From: Acinetobacter haemolyticus CIP 64.3 = MTCC 9819
GTDB taxonomy: Bacteria; Pseudomonadota; Gammaproteobacteria; Pseudomonadales; Moraxellaceae
NCBI RefSeq assembly: GCF_000369065.1
Contig: NZ_KB849799.1
Span: 124,001-188,000, forward strand
DNA: 64,000 nucleotides
Reading direction: 5' to 3'
The notes under the pieces are model-generated. The model was not told where the DNA came from. It saw only the letters and a program-made list of their open reading frames with translations, and did no database searches. Positions 49,001-55,702 of the stretch are shown one piece after another (position 1 is the stretch's first letter; each line of letters opens with the position of its first letter). The position numbers and the translations under genes were made by a program.

Positions 49001-49663
49001 GAAAATGCTGTTGGAATCGGCGGTGCTTATATGTGTGTCTATGGAATGGAAGGACCGGGTGGCTATCAGTTTGTGGGTAGAACAACGCAAATGTGGTCTC
49101 GCTATCGTAGAAATGCAGACTTTGAGCAAGGTAAACCGTGGTTATTGCGCTTCTTTGATCAGATTAAATTCTATGAAGTTTCTGAAACAGAACTCATGCA
49201 AATGCGTGAGGATTTTAAAGCAGGACGACTCAAACTCAGAATTGAGGAAGGTGTTTTAAACCTCAAAGAATATAATCAATTCTTATCAGACAATGCTGAA
49301 ACTATTTCAAGTTTTAAAGCAACTCAACAAGCTAACTTTGATGCTGAACGTCGCCGTTGGCATGAGGCTGGGCTAGCAGAATATGTCTCAGAGAGTTTGG
49401 ATGCTGTTGATGAAGGTGAAACTGTCATCATTCCTGATGGTGGTTGTGCCGTTGAATCACATATGCCGGGTTCGATTTGGAAAATTGAATGTCAATCTGG
49501 TGATATCGTTGAGGAAGGAGCAACGCTAGCGGTCATCGAGGCTATGAAAATCGAAATTCCGATTATTGCGCCCGAACGCATGAAAGTTGAAAGCATTACG
49601 ATCGAAAAAGGACAAACTGTTAAAACAGGGCAAGTGTTATTTACGCTAGCGCCAGTGATTTGA
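46058..49663 (+). CDS. Guanidine carboxylase (urea-carboxylase paralogue)
   Basis: 1201-aa biotin-dependent carboxylase with the same domain order as the urea carboxylase at 17784: biotin carboxylase (KSTAGGGGIGM, HIEVQIFGD, EVNTRLQVEHGVTEQ), AHS2/AHS1 carboxyltransferase regions (QAGIQTSIQDVTGRLGYWDV), and biotinyl domain with EAMKIE near residue 1165. I assign guanidine as substrate because it follows a guanidine-I riboswitch and UAAP genes; related enzymes in such operons carboxylate guanidine to carboxyguanidine. Substrate-pocket residues differ between the paralogues (GLECTLHGPTLKF here, GFEFTLVGPTLKF there). No allophanate hydrolase follows; a terminator does. Confidence 0.88.
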   Translation: MFNKVLIANRGAIACRVIRTLKKLGIQSVAVYSEADRDSLHVTLADEAIYIGDAPASQSYLNVDKILEVAKQTGANAIHPGYGFLSENAEFCDLCESQGIAFIGPNSAQMRAFGLKHTARELAIEANVPLLPGSQLLADEAEALVEAKRIGYPVMLKSTAGGGGIGMRLVWNAEELKDAFATVSYLAQANFKDAGLYLEKFVQNARHIEVQIFGDGQGQVLALGERDCSVQRRNQKVIEETPAPHLNDQQRSYIQKVAIQLMQSVNYRSAGTVEFVMDTDTQDFYFLEVNTRLQVEHGVTEQVYGVDLVEWMVTLASGDWTAPTQSLKSVGHSIQVRLYAEDPIKNFQPSAGLLTFVEFDDQARNETWVETGSTVSSFYDPMIAKIIVTANDRDAAIQAMNHSLAKTQVAGIETNLEYLQNIIDCEVFKAGTQTTRFLNTFEWKTQKIEVFQAGIQTSIQDVTGRLGYWDVGVPPSGAIDPLSLNVANQLLGNASNSAGLECTLHGPTLKFHCDSQIVLAGGDMPSTLDGVHISMWQTVNVKKGQILKCGKIITGCRTYIGIKGGLNVPEYLGSQATFTLGQFGGHAGRNLLIGDMLPITSFSSDQQTSLNAEQVPTFSNSWEIAVMYGPHGAPDFFTKQDIDAFFEHSFEVHFNSSRTGIRLIGPKPEWAREDGGEAGLHPSNIHDNAYAIGAIDFTGDMPIILGPDGPSLGGFVCPAVVVHSELWKLGQLKAGDKVKFVPIRYEQATELNQTYHHMLSTEHLNDVQFGQSFYAEFDSLNDAVLDRLDGQDHTPNVVYRPAGNNYMLVEYGELVLDLNLRFRIHALMQWVKDQNIIGIIDLTPGIRSLQIHYDSLKLDQQNLLNLLKQAETELPDVTEMQVPSRTVYLPLAWEDSQTQLATDRYMQTVRPDAPWCPDNIEFIRRINGLKDKQAVKDVVYNANYLVMGLGDVYLGAPVATPLDPRQRLVTTKYNPARTWTPENAVGIGGAYMCVYGMEGPGGYQFVGRTTQMWSRYRRNADFEQGKPWLLRFFDQIKFYEVSETELMQMREDFKAGRLKLRIEEGVLNLKEYNQFLSDNAETISSFKATQQANFDAERRRWHEAGLAEYVSESLDAVDEGETVIIPDGGCAVESHMPGSIWKIECQSGDIVEEGATLAVIEAMKIEIPIIAPERMKVESITIEKGQTVKTGQVLFTLAPVI

Positions 49664-49677
49664 TGAAAGTAGTGATT

Positions 49678-49717
49678 TTAAGAGATCTATTATTAATAGG
49701 TCTCTTAAAAATTTTTA
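49678..49717 (+). terminator. Terminator of the guanidine carboxylase operon
   Basis: TTAAGAGA / TCTCTTAA stem, extended inward by partial pairing, with T-rich tail, beginning 15 bases after the carboxylase stop. Confidence 0.8.
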
Positions 49718-49877
49718 TATGCACAGCTACACATTGATGCATTTAGCGTACCTAAATGGTGCGATTTGGTACATTTTTTAGGCATTTTAAAATGGGAAAA
49801 TTATCCTCATTCGTGCTTCCTTTAGCTAAGTGTCTTATTTATCTTTTATTCTGACCGAATCCATACTATCTGATATT

Positions 49878-49894
49878 TTGGCATGCTTTATGCT
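49878..49894 (+). promoter_or_regulatory. Sigma-54 promoter of a short transcript
   Basis: TTGGCATGCTTTATGCT has GG and GC at the exact -24/-12 spacing. No gene in the six-frame sense follows directly; a terminator comes about 150 bases later, defining a short transcription unit. Confidence 0.65.
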
Positions 49895-49904
49895 TTTATT
49901 TATA

Positions 49905-50074
49905 TACAACATAAATAGAGGAGAACAATAAACTTGATCACTAAATCACACACATCGGTTCATTCCAACATGTATAAAAAGAATAACCAGTACATGAGCA
50001 GTAACAATGGAATAAACTGATGAAATACTCTGCTTTCAAGCAAGCCCCATCTCAACGTAGTGGGGCTTTTTTAT
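49905..50074 (+). ncRNA. Candidate short sigma-54-dependent transcript with 28-codon ORF
   Basis: Between the sigma-54 promoter and a strong terminator lie about 170 bases. They contain GAGGAG followed ten bases later by a TTG-started ORF of 28 codons (49934-50020; starts MITKSHTSVHSNM, ends SSNNGIN). It could be a small RNA, a microprotein mRNA, or the residue of a lost gene. Spacing of the ribosome-binding site is slightly long. The rest of the gap (49718-49877 and 50075-50116) has nothing I can name. Confidence 0.4.
50042..50072 (+). terminator. Terminator of the short transcript
   Basis: Eight-base stem AAGCCCCA / TGGGGCTT with an 11-base loop, then TTTT. No recognised gene lies directly upstream, which argues for a real short transcript. 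Confidence 0.88.
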
Positions 50075-50116
50075 TATTTAATTTAAGTTTATTCAACAAA
50101 TCTCAATCACTATAAA

Positions 50117-50133
50117 TTGGCACATATTCTGCA
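50117..50133 (+). promoter_or_regulatory. Sigma-54 promoter of the small-ORF, NikR-like, binding-protein operon
   Basis: TTGGCACATATTCTGCA, same architecture as the atzF promoter. It lies 57 bases before a 41-aa ORF with a strong ribosome-binding site and is the likely promoter of the next three genes. Confidence 0.8.
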
Positions 50134-50189
50134 TTCTAAATAAGTAATACAAAAACTAATTTTAGTAATACCCTTGTAGGAGCTGCGAG

Positions 50190-50315
50190 ATGAGTGAAGC
50201 CAAAACCAACACTGTAGAAAAACACCCTATTAAAAAATTTTTAGTCGATTTATTCAGTGCAAGAGCAGGTCTGTATTTCAAACAAAATCACCAAGTCAGC
50301 AAGGTAAAGGGATAA
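50190..50315 (+). CDS. Small protein, 41 aa, first gene of a sigma-54 operon
   Basis: ATG follows AGGAG with an eight-base spacing, between a sigma-54 promoter and the NikR-like gene (5 bases downstream). The product starts MSEAKTNTVEKHPIKKFLVD, then LFSARAGLYFKQNH, and ends VSKVKG; it is soluble and basic. I do not recognise it. Good ribosome-binding site, tight spacing and codon pattern support translation. Confidence 0.6.
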   Translation: MSEAKTNTVEKHPIKKFLVDLFSARAGLYFKQNHQVSKVKG

Positions 50316-50319
50316 GACT

Positions 50320-50754
50320 GTGGCCAAGCAAAAGTTAGCTCGAATCAGTATTACCGTACCTGAAACTACATTGAGTGCACTTGATCAAAAAATCGTTGAT
50401 CAACACTACGAAAGTCGTTCACAAGCGATCTTGGACATGATTAATCGGCATTTAATCGATGATCTAGCTAAAAACGATGAAGTGATGGTTGGGACATTAA
50501 CATTGTTATATGACGTGAGCTTAAAACCACTGCGAACGCAACTTGTTGATTTGCAGCAACAATACTTAGCTCAGGTGATCAGTTCATTACATATTCAATT
50601 GGATGATAACAAGGTTCTACAAGTCATGTTGATGCAAGGTGTGAGTAGTGATTTGAAAGCCATCAGTCAACAGTTCATTGCATTAAAAGGGGTGATTAAA
50701 GGGCATTTGGAATTGATGGATGCCGTCATGCCACCAATCGCACAAAATACTTAA
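50320..50754 (+). CDS. NikR-like ribbon-helix-helix regulator without nickel ligands
   Basis: 144-aa protein with the NikR layout: N-terminal ribbon-helix-helix (ARISITVPETTLSALDQKIV, ESRSQAILDMINRHL) and a C-terminal ACT-like domain (about 60-140; SSLHIQLDDNKVLQVMLMQG, ALKGVIKGHLELM). In E. coli NikR nickel is held by His76, His87, His89 and Cys95; here only the His87 equivalent remains, the His89 position is Gln and no Cys is present. The protein probably senses something else, perhaps a metabolite of the guanidine/urea locus. Start is GTG with GGGA upstream. The ABC binding-protein gene follows after 66 bases. Confidence 0.78.
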   Translation: MAKQKLARISITVPETTLSALDQKIVDQHYESRSQAILDMINRHLIDDLAKNDEVMVGTLTLLYDVSLKPLRTQLVDLQQQYLAQVISSLHIQLDDNKVLQVMLMQGVSSDLKAISQQFIALKGVIKGHLELMDAVMPPIAQNT

Positions 50755-50820
50755 GCACATAAACATTTGTAAAGACGAAAAGTTCTCAATATCAGAGCAC
50801 AATAGGAGCAAGCATAAGAT

Positions 50821-51841
50821 GATCAAAAAAACACTGATTTCAGCATCTGTGCTGACAGCGATTTTTTTAGGGGGCTGTGACAACACAGCAAAAATTCCAG
50901 AGTCTAAAGCAAAAACTGAAGGTACTACCAACGCTAAACCAATCACGATTGGATACAGTGATTGGCCGGGTTGGGTGGCATGGCAGGTGGCAATTGAAAA
51001 AGGTTGGTTTAAAGAAGCGGGTTTAAATGTCGAATTCAAATGGTTCGATTATTCTGCATCAATCAATGCATTTTCTGCCAATCAACTCGATGCTGTTTCT
51101 GTATCCAATGGTGATAACTTGGTGATCGCGTCAGGAGGCACCAAAGGCATCATGATTTTGGCAACTGATTATTCCGCAGGAAATGATGTCATTATTGCCA
51201 AAAATGGAATTAATAATATTGCTGATTTGAAAGGTAAAAAAATTGCGGTTGAGAAAGGATTGGTTGATCACCACTTACTCAATACAGCTTTAGATGATGC
51301 CAAAGTAGCAAACTCTGAAGTGACATTAGTGAATGCGGTAACCAATGAATTACCTCAAGTGTTTGCAAGTCCTGATGTGTCAGCAATTGCAGTTTGGCAA
51401 CCTGTAGCTAATCAAGCTTTAAAAGCAGTTGCAGGCTCTAAAATCATCTATTCATCCAAAGATAAGCCCGGACTGATTTATGATACTTTGACCGTCAATA
51501 TGACGCATCTTGCTGCAAATAAGGAAGATTGGAAAAAAATCATTCAGGTATGGGATAAAACTGTTAAATATATCAATGATCCAGCAACACGAGACGATGC
51601 TGTGGCAATCATGGCAAAACGAGTTGGTTTAGATGCTGATCAATATGCTCAATTTATTGACGGAACCCATTTACTTGATCTGCAAGCAAATAAGAAGGTA
51701 TTTACCAAGTCCAACAGCTTTGATTCTATCTATGGCTCAAGTTATCACGTCAACGAATTTAATTTTAAAAATGGAGTCTACACCACTAAAGTGGATGTTG
51801 ATGGCGTTATATTCCCAACGCTTGTTGAAGAGGTGAAATAG
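50821..51841 (+). CDS. ABC transporter substrate-binding lipoprotein (NitT/TauT type, guanidine/urea locus)
   Basis: 340-aa lipoprotein: signal MIKKTLISASVLTAIFLGGC with lipobox LGGC (Cys at residue 20). The mature protein is an NMT1/THI5-like periplasmic binding protein: ITIGYSDWPGWVAWQVAIEK, NGDNLVIASGGTKG and LKGKKIAVEKGLVDHHLL. It is of the kind annotated in urea-carboxylase regions and probably binds guanidine or a related cation. The permease and ATPase are encoded on the opposite strand beyond a bidirectional terminator. The ATG with AGGAG was chosen over a longer frame that lacks a signal peptide. Confidence 0.87.
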
Positions 51842-51889
51842 TTTTATATATTGAGTAATAATACTTTTAAATTTAATCATTAGCTCTTA

Positions 51890-51919
51890 AAAATCTCCCT
51901 TTCATGAGGGAGATTTTTT
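51890..51919. terminator. Bidirectional terminator between binding protein and ATPase genes
   Basis: Ten-base stem AAATCTCCCT / AGGGAGATTT with a six-base loop and A/T runs on both sides, between the two convergent genes. Confidence 0.85.
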
Positions 51920-52012
51920 ATCTATCAAATATATCAATGAATACTTCTATATAAAAAAACCACTCTTGTAAGTGGGCTTTGAATTTTTTTACTTTATTGA
52001 TCTATCAGCGTT

Positions 52013-52891
52013 TCAATCTTCGCTTACTTTAGTCATACGAGGAATTAACGGCAAATCCTCGAGTGCTGGATCGAGTTGATCTTCATCGGTATGAACCAGT
52101 TGATCCACACGTTGACGCAATGCTTTAAATTCAGGGCAAAGCATTTGATCTGGATGACGTGGGCGAGGTAAATCTACTTCGATAATTTCTTTGATTTCAC
52201 CAGGATTGGCTTTCAGTGCGACGATACGGTCAGCGAGTAAGATCGCTTCATCCATATCATGAGTGACAAAAATAATGGTGATATCAATATTTTGCCATAA
52301 ATCCATCAAGTGCCGTTGCATCTTCTGACGGGTATGAGGATCAAGTGCGCCAAAGGGTTCATCCATCAATAGAATTTTGGGTTCATTCACCAATGCTCTG
52401 GCAATCGCAACACGCTGTTTCATTCCACCAGAGAGTTGATGAGGATACTGATTTTCATATTTTTCTAAGCCGATAATATTAATCCATTCTCGTGCTTGCG
52501 CCTCGGCCGTACTATCACTTTGTCCCTTCATTTTTGGGCCGAACATCACGTTTTCTTTGACGGTTTTCCACGGAAACAATGTATATCCTTGAAACACCAT
52601 ACCACGCTCAGGACTAGGCCCCATGATCGGTTGCCCATCAATCAAAATCTCTCCACCTGAATAAGAATCAAGCCCAGCAACAATCCGACTGAACGTTGAC
52701 TTTCCACAGCCAGAAGGACCGATCACACAAATAAACTCACGTTTATGAATCTTTAAATCAATTTGATTTAAAACAGTTCGTTCAGTTTTACCGTGTTTGA
52801 AGCTTTGCGTGAGTTGTTTCGCTTCTAAGATGACAGCACGTTCATAAATATGATCAAAATATTCACGAGCATTGAAATGGGTATTTGTCAT
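52013..52891 (-). CDS. ABC transporter ATPase (NitT/TauT type)
   Basis: 292-aa cytosolic ATPase. Walker A GPSGCGKST (about 60), Q-loop VFQGYTLFPW, signature LSGGMKQRVAIARAL, Walker B ILLMDEPFGALD and the H-loop IIFVTHDMDEA, all intact. It energises uptake together with the permease at 54168. Its ATG directly followed the permease stop (TAATG) before the IS3-family element entered; now 1.27 kb of antisense IS separates them, so translational coupling is lost and transcription may be reduced. Confidence 0.92.
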   Translation of the reverse strand: MTNTHFNAREYFDHIYERAVILEAKQLTQSFKHGKTERTVLNQIDLKIHKREFICVIGPSGCGKSTFSRIVAGLDSYSGGEILIDGQPIMGPSPERGMVFQGYTLFPWKTVKENVMFGPKMKGQSDSTAEAQAREWINIIGLEKYENQYPHQLSGGMKQRVAIARALVNEPKILLMDEPFGALDPHTRQKMQRHLMDLWQNIDITIIFVTHDMDEAILLADRIVALKANPGEIKEIIEVDLPRPRHPDQMLCPEFKALRQRVDQLVHTDEDQLDPALEDLPLIPRMTKVSED

Positions 52892-52962
52892 TAGTGTGAT
52901 GTGTGCTTAAAAAACAGGAGGGTTTAACTTGGTAAACTATACATACTCATTAGGAGTTTACC

Positions 52963-53262
52963 ATGAGCAAGAAACAGAAGACTTACACCGCAGAATTTAA
53001 AGCTGAAGCCATAAAAGCCATTGAAGAGAACCAAGGTAATGTATCGGAATCCGCTAGACAACTTGGCATTTCAATGCAAACCCTTTCGAACTGGAATAAC
53101 AAAGCAAAGGCTGGAACTTTAGCAGGCACAAAACAGTATTCGCCCGATCTAAACGCCTTACTCGAAGAAAATAAGAAGCTTAAACAACAGCTCAAAACAG
53201 CTGAAATGGAACGTGAATTTTTAAAAAAGGCAGCAGCGTACTTTGCCAAAGAAAGTCAGTGA
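52963..53262 (+). CDS. IS3-family OrfA (copy 2)
   Basis: 99-aa helix-turn-helix protein identical to OrfA of copy 1 at 24969, including the A AAA AAG slippery site near its end. It lies antisense to the surrounding ABC transporter genes. Confidence 0.93.
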   Translation: MSKKQKTYTAEFKAEAIKAIEENQGNVSESARQLGISMQTLSNWNNKAKAGTLAGTKQYSPDLNALLEENKKLKQQLKTAEMEREFLKKAAAYFAKESQ

Positions 53263-54128
53263 GGTACGCCTATATGAAATCGCAAAGCCACTTATTTCCG
53301 ATTATTTTAATGGCTCGATTACTTCGTGTATCCGTTTCTCGCTTTTATGATTGGCTAAAGCGAGGCATGAGTAAAAGATCAATTCAGCGAAATCAGCAGA
53401 CAATTTTGGTCAAAATAGCCCATGAAGAAACCAAACAAAGCTATGGCTATGTTCGATTAACCAAGCATTTACAAGCGCAAAGTATCAAAATAAGTATGTA
53501 TGCTGTGCGCCAAATAAAAAAATCAAATCAGTTGTATTGTAAGCGCCATAAGCGTTTCAAAAGAACCACGGACAGTGATCACAACCGTTCTATTTATGAC
53601 AATTTACTCAAGCAACAGTTTTCAATGACGAAGCCTAATCTTGCGTGGTCGAGTGACATTACCTACATTTGGACGGCTGAGGGCTGGTTGTACTTGGCAG
53701 CTGTCAAAGATCTTTACACGAAACAGGTTGTTGGCTATAGCTTAAATGAGCGCATGACAGCCAAGCTTGTTTGTGATGCATTGAATATGGCTATTCGCAA
53801 TCAGAAACCTGCTAAAGATCTCATTGTACATTCAGACAGAGGCAGCCAATATTGCAGTAATGAATATCGAAACTTACTTGAGAAATTTGATTTTCAGGGT
53901 TCAATGAGCAAAAAAGGCGACTGCTTCGATAATGCACCGATAGAGAGTTTCTGGGGCATACTCAAAAATGAACTAGTCCATCATCGCAACTACAAAACAA
54001 GGGAAGAAGCCAAAGCGGATATTACAAAATATATAGAGTTATTTTATAATCAGCGAAGAATTCAAAAAGGCTTGGATTTTAAGACACCAAATCAAATGGC
54101 AGAAGACTTTTATCGGTTAGCTGCCTAG
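53259..54128 (+). CDS. IS3-family OrfB transposase (copy 2)
   Basis: 289-aa DDE transposase identical to copy 1 (WSSDITYIWT, VHSDRGSQYCS, FDNAPIESFWGILKNE). GTG start overlaps the orfA stop, so it is probably expressed by -1 frameshifting as OrfAB. Confidence 0.95.
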   Translation: MRYAYMKSQSHLFPIILMARLLRVSVSRFYDWLKRGMSKRSIQRNQQTILVKIAHEETKQSYGYVRLTKHLQAQSIKISMYAVRQIKKSNQLYCKRHKRFKRTTDSDHNRSIYDNLLKQQFSMTKPNLAWSSDITYIWTAEGWLYLAAVKDLYTKQVVGYSLNERMTAKLVCDALNMAIRNQKPAKDLIVHSDRGSQYCSNEYRNLLEKFDFQGSMSKKGDCFDNAPIESFWGILKNELVHHRNYKTREEAKADITKYIELFYNQRRIQKGLDFKTPNQMAEDFYRLAA

Positions 54129-54167
54129 AATCTCCCAAGTGAAAGTCTCCTGCTAATTCAGCACACA

Positions 54168-55112
54168 TCAGTGTGCTCCTGATTTCCATTTAAAAAGCTG
54201 CTGTCCAAGTTTCATTAAAATGACATCACAGATCAGACCAATCACACCAATGATGAGAATGGCTGCATAAACATTGTCAAAATTTTGGTAACGTGCTTGC
54301 TGGGTGATAAACCATGTAATACCTGATGTACTCCCAATCAACTCAGCAACGATCAAGTAAGTCCATGCCCAGCCCAGTAAAACTCTCAAATCTCGATAAA
54401 TCTCTGGCAAGGCAGCAGGAATCACCACATGAAATAAGCTCTTAGTTTTGTTCGTGCCAAGGGTAAAACCTGCTTCAATCAAACTACGATCGACCAATCG
54501 AGTGGTATTGGCAATAATAAGTATCTGTTGAAATAGCGTACCGATGATAATGATGGCTATTTTTGGTGCATCATTGATACCTAATATAGCAACAGCCAAA
54601 GCACCAAAGGCAGGGGCAGGCAAATAACGGAAAAATTCAACAAACGGCTCTGTAAGTTGTGAAATTGTCTTAGAAAAACCGCATAAAATCCCCAAAGGTA
54701 TACCGATGAGCGATGAGATAAAAAATGCAGTGAAGACCAGTTTAATACTGTGCCAAAGACTTTCATGAAACCACGGCGCATTGGCTTGAACAGGTGGCGT
54801 CGTAAACGCAGTGACAAGCGCTTTGGCAACTTCGTGAGGAGCAGGCAAATAAATGGGGTTGACTAAGATTCCTTGAGGTGGTTTTAAACCATGATCTACA
54901 GCACTTTGTGCTTCAGAATAAAACACTTCTTTGGCAATACGACTATCAATCTGTAGATATGCCACGCTGCCTGTATCCGTAATTTTGACTTGTGGGTGCC
55001 ATAAAAATGGCAAATAACTCACAGCACACCACAACAAAATTGGTATTAAAAATGACCCGAGACCAAATAACACTTTGTTGGTTTGGCTGAGTTCGCGTGC
55101 AACGTAACTCAT
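54168..55112 (-). CDS. ABC transporter permease (NitT/TauT type)
   Basis: 314-aa inner-membrane permease with an N-terminal membrane helix, a periplasmic insertion (about 35-95) and five or more C-terminal helices. The EAA-like ATPase-contact loop RSLIEAGFTLGTNKTKSLFH and FFRYLPAPAFGALAVAILG are typical of the TauC/SsuC group. GAGG precedes the ATG and a sigma-54 promoter lies 50 bases upstream. Stop TGA is now supplied by the IS3-family end; before insertion it was TAA overlapping the ATPase ATG. It probably works with the binding protein at 50821. Confidence 0.9.
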   Translation of the reverse strand: MSYVARELSQTNKVLFGLGSFLIPILLWCAVSYLPFLWHPQVKITDTGSVAYLQIDSRIAKEVFYSEAQSAVDHGLKPPQGILVNPIYLPAPHEVAKALVTAFTTPPVQANAPWFHESLWHSIKLVFTAFFISSLIGIPLGILCGFSKTISQLTEPFVEFFRYLPAPAFGALAVAILGINDAPKIAIIIIGTLFQQILIIANTTRLVDRSLIEAGFTLGTNKTKSLFHVVIPAALPEIYRDLRVLLGWAWTYLIVAELIGSTSGITWFITQQARYQNFDNVYAAILIIGVIGLICDVILMKLGQQLFKWKSGAH

Positions 55113-55160
55113 ATTGTTTGCCTCTTAATATTACATTTTTTATAAAACGTAATACTAATT

Positions 55161-55178
55161 AAGCAAAATAAGTGCCAA
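55161..55178 (-). promoter_or_regulatory. Sigma-54 promoter of the permease-ATPase operon
   Basis: On the minus strand TTGGCACTTATTTTGCT, with GG and GC at the exact -24/-12 spacing and a TTTTGCT -12 block. It drives transcription into the permease, whose ATG lies about 50 bases downstream. Confidence 0.82.
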
Positions 55179-55233
55179 GGAGATCAAATTCAAGTTGAGC
55201 TTTTATTAAATCGCTATTTTTAAATTAATTTAT

Positions 55234-55252
55234 GATAATAATTATCATTATT
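55234..55252 (+). promoter_or_regulatory. Fur box of the PepSY iron operon
   Basis: GATAATAATTATCATTATT matches 16 of 19 positions of the Fur consensus GATAATGATAATCATTATC. It lies about 100 bases before the first gene of the DUF3649-PepSY-DUF3325 operon, an arrangement expected for iron repression. Confidence 0.8.
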
Positions 55253-55350
55253 GTTATTTTTATTAGTTTTGTGTATGCTCCAAGCAATTTTTTAATCATA
55301 GATTAAGGTGGGGATGATCCTGAATAGTCGTCACCACTGTTGGTATTGTT

Positions 55351-55698
55351 ATGACTATTGAAGCATCAGCTCCCTTCGTTGCCACTAAAACTACCTCCAA
55401 AAAGGCTATTCAACGATCAGCTTTGATTAAATATCGTTTGATGGTCTTATCTCGCTTTGTATTGGCAATTTTTGGTGGCTACTACTTTTCAGCGATCGCA
55501 GCAATGCTGATTGTATATTTATTTCCGACTGAACCTTTAAAAGCAAATGCAGTTTTAAGCGTCACCATGCTGGCTTTTATCATTCATTGTGCTTTGTTCA
55601 TTTGGGTCTTTATGGTCAATTCAACGCTTAAAGTCTGGCTCTCTGTAGTATTACCGAGTGTATTGATGACACTGATCTATTTATCGTTACAAGGGTGA
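55351..55698 (+). CDS. DUF3649 iron-uptake-associated membrane protein
   Basis: 115-aa membrane protein with three hydrophobic segments (about 30-55, 65-85, 92-112), including LSRFVLAIFGGYYFSAIAAM, typical of DUF3649 proteins that precede PepSY_TM genes in iron/siderophore operons. The PepSY gene starts four bases after its stop. Function unknown in detail; iron link is supported by the upstream Fur box. Confidence 0.8.
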   Translation: MTIEASAPFVATKTTSKKAIQRSALIKYRLMVLSRFVLAIFGGYYFSAIAAMLIVYLFPTEPLKANAVLSVTMLAFIIHCALFIWVFMVNSTLKVWLSVVLPSVLMTLIYLSLQG

Positions 55699-55702
55699 CA
55701 TC

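Larger units (their letters stand above)
52897..54170 (+). mobile_element. IS3-family element, copy 2, 1274 bp
   Basis: Same length, termini (TGATGTGTGCT both ends) and encoded proteins as copy 1. Target duplication is GTG at 52894-52896 and 54171-54173. It inserted between the permease and ATPase genes without breaking either frame; the permease stop TGA is now the first three bases of the IS end. Confidence 0.95.

Noticed and set aside
50021..50113. Second small ORF (MKYSAFKQAPSQ...) after the 28-codon ORF
   Set aside because: It runs through the terminator stem and T run, so its codons are explained by the hairpin rather than by a protein.
24903..54170. Composite transposon bounded by the two IS3-family copies
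   Set aside because: Each copy has its own 3-bp target duplication (ATC and GTG), and the outer flanks do not match, so the two inserted independently. The DNA between them is ordinary chromosome.
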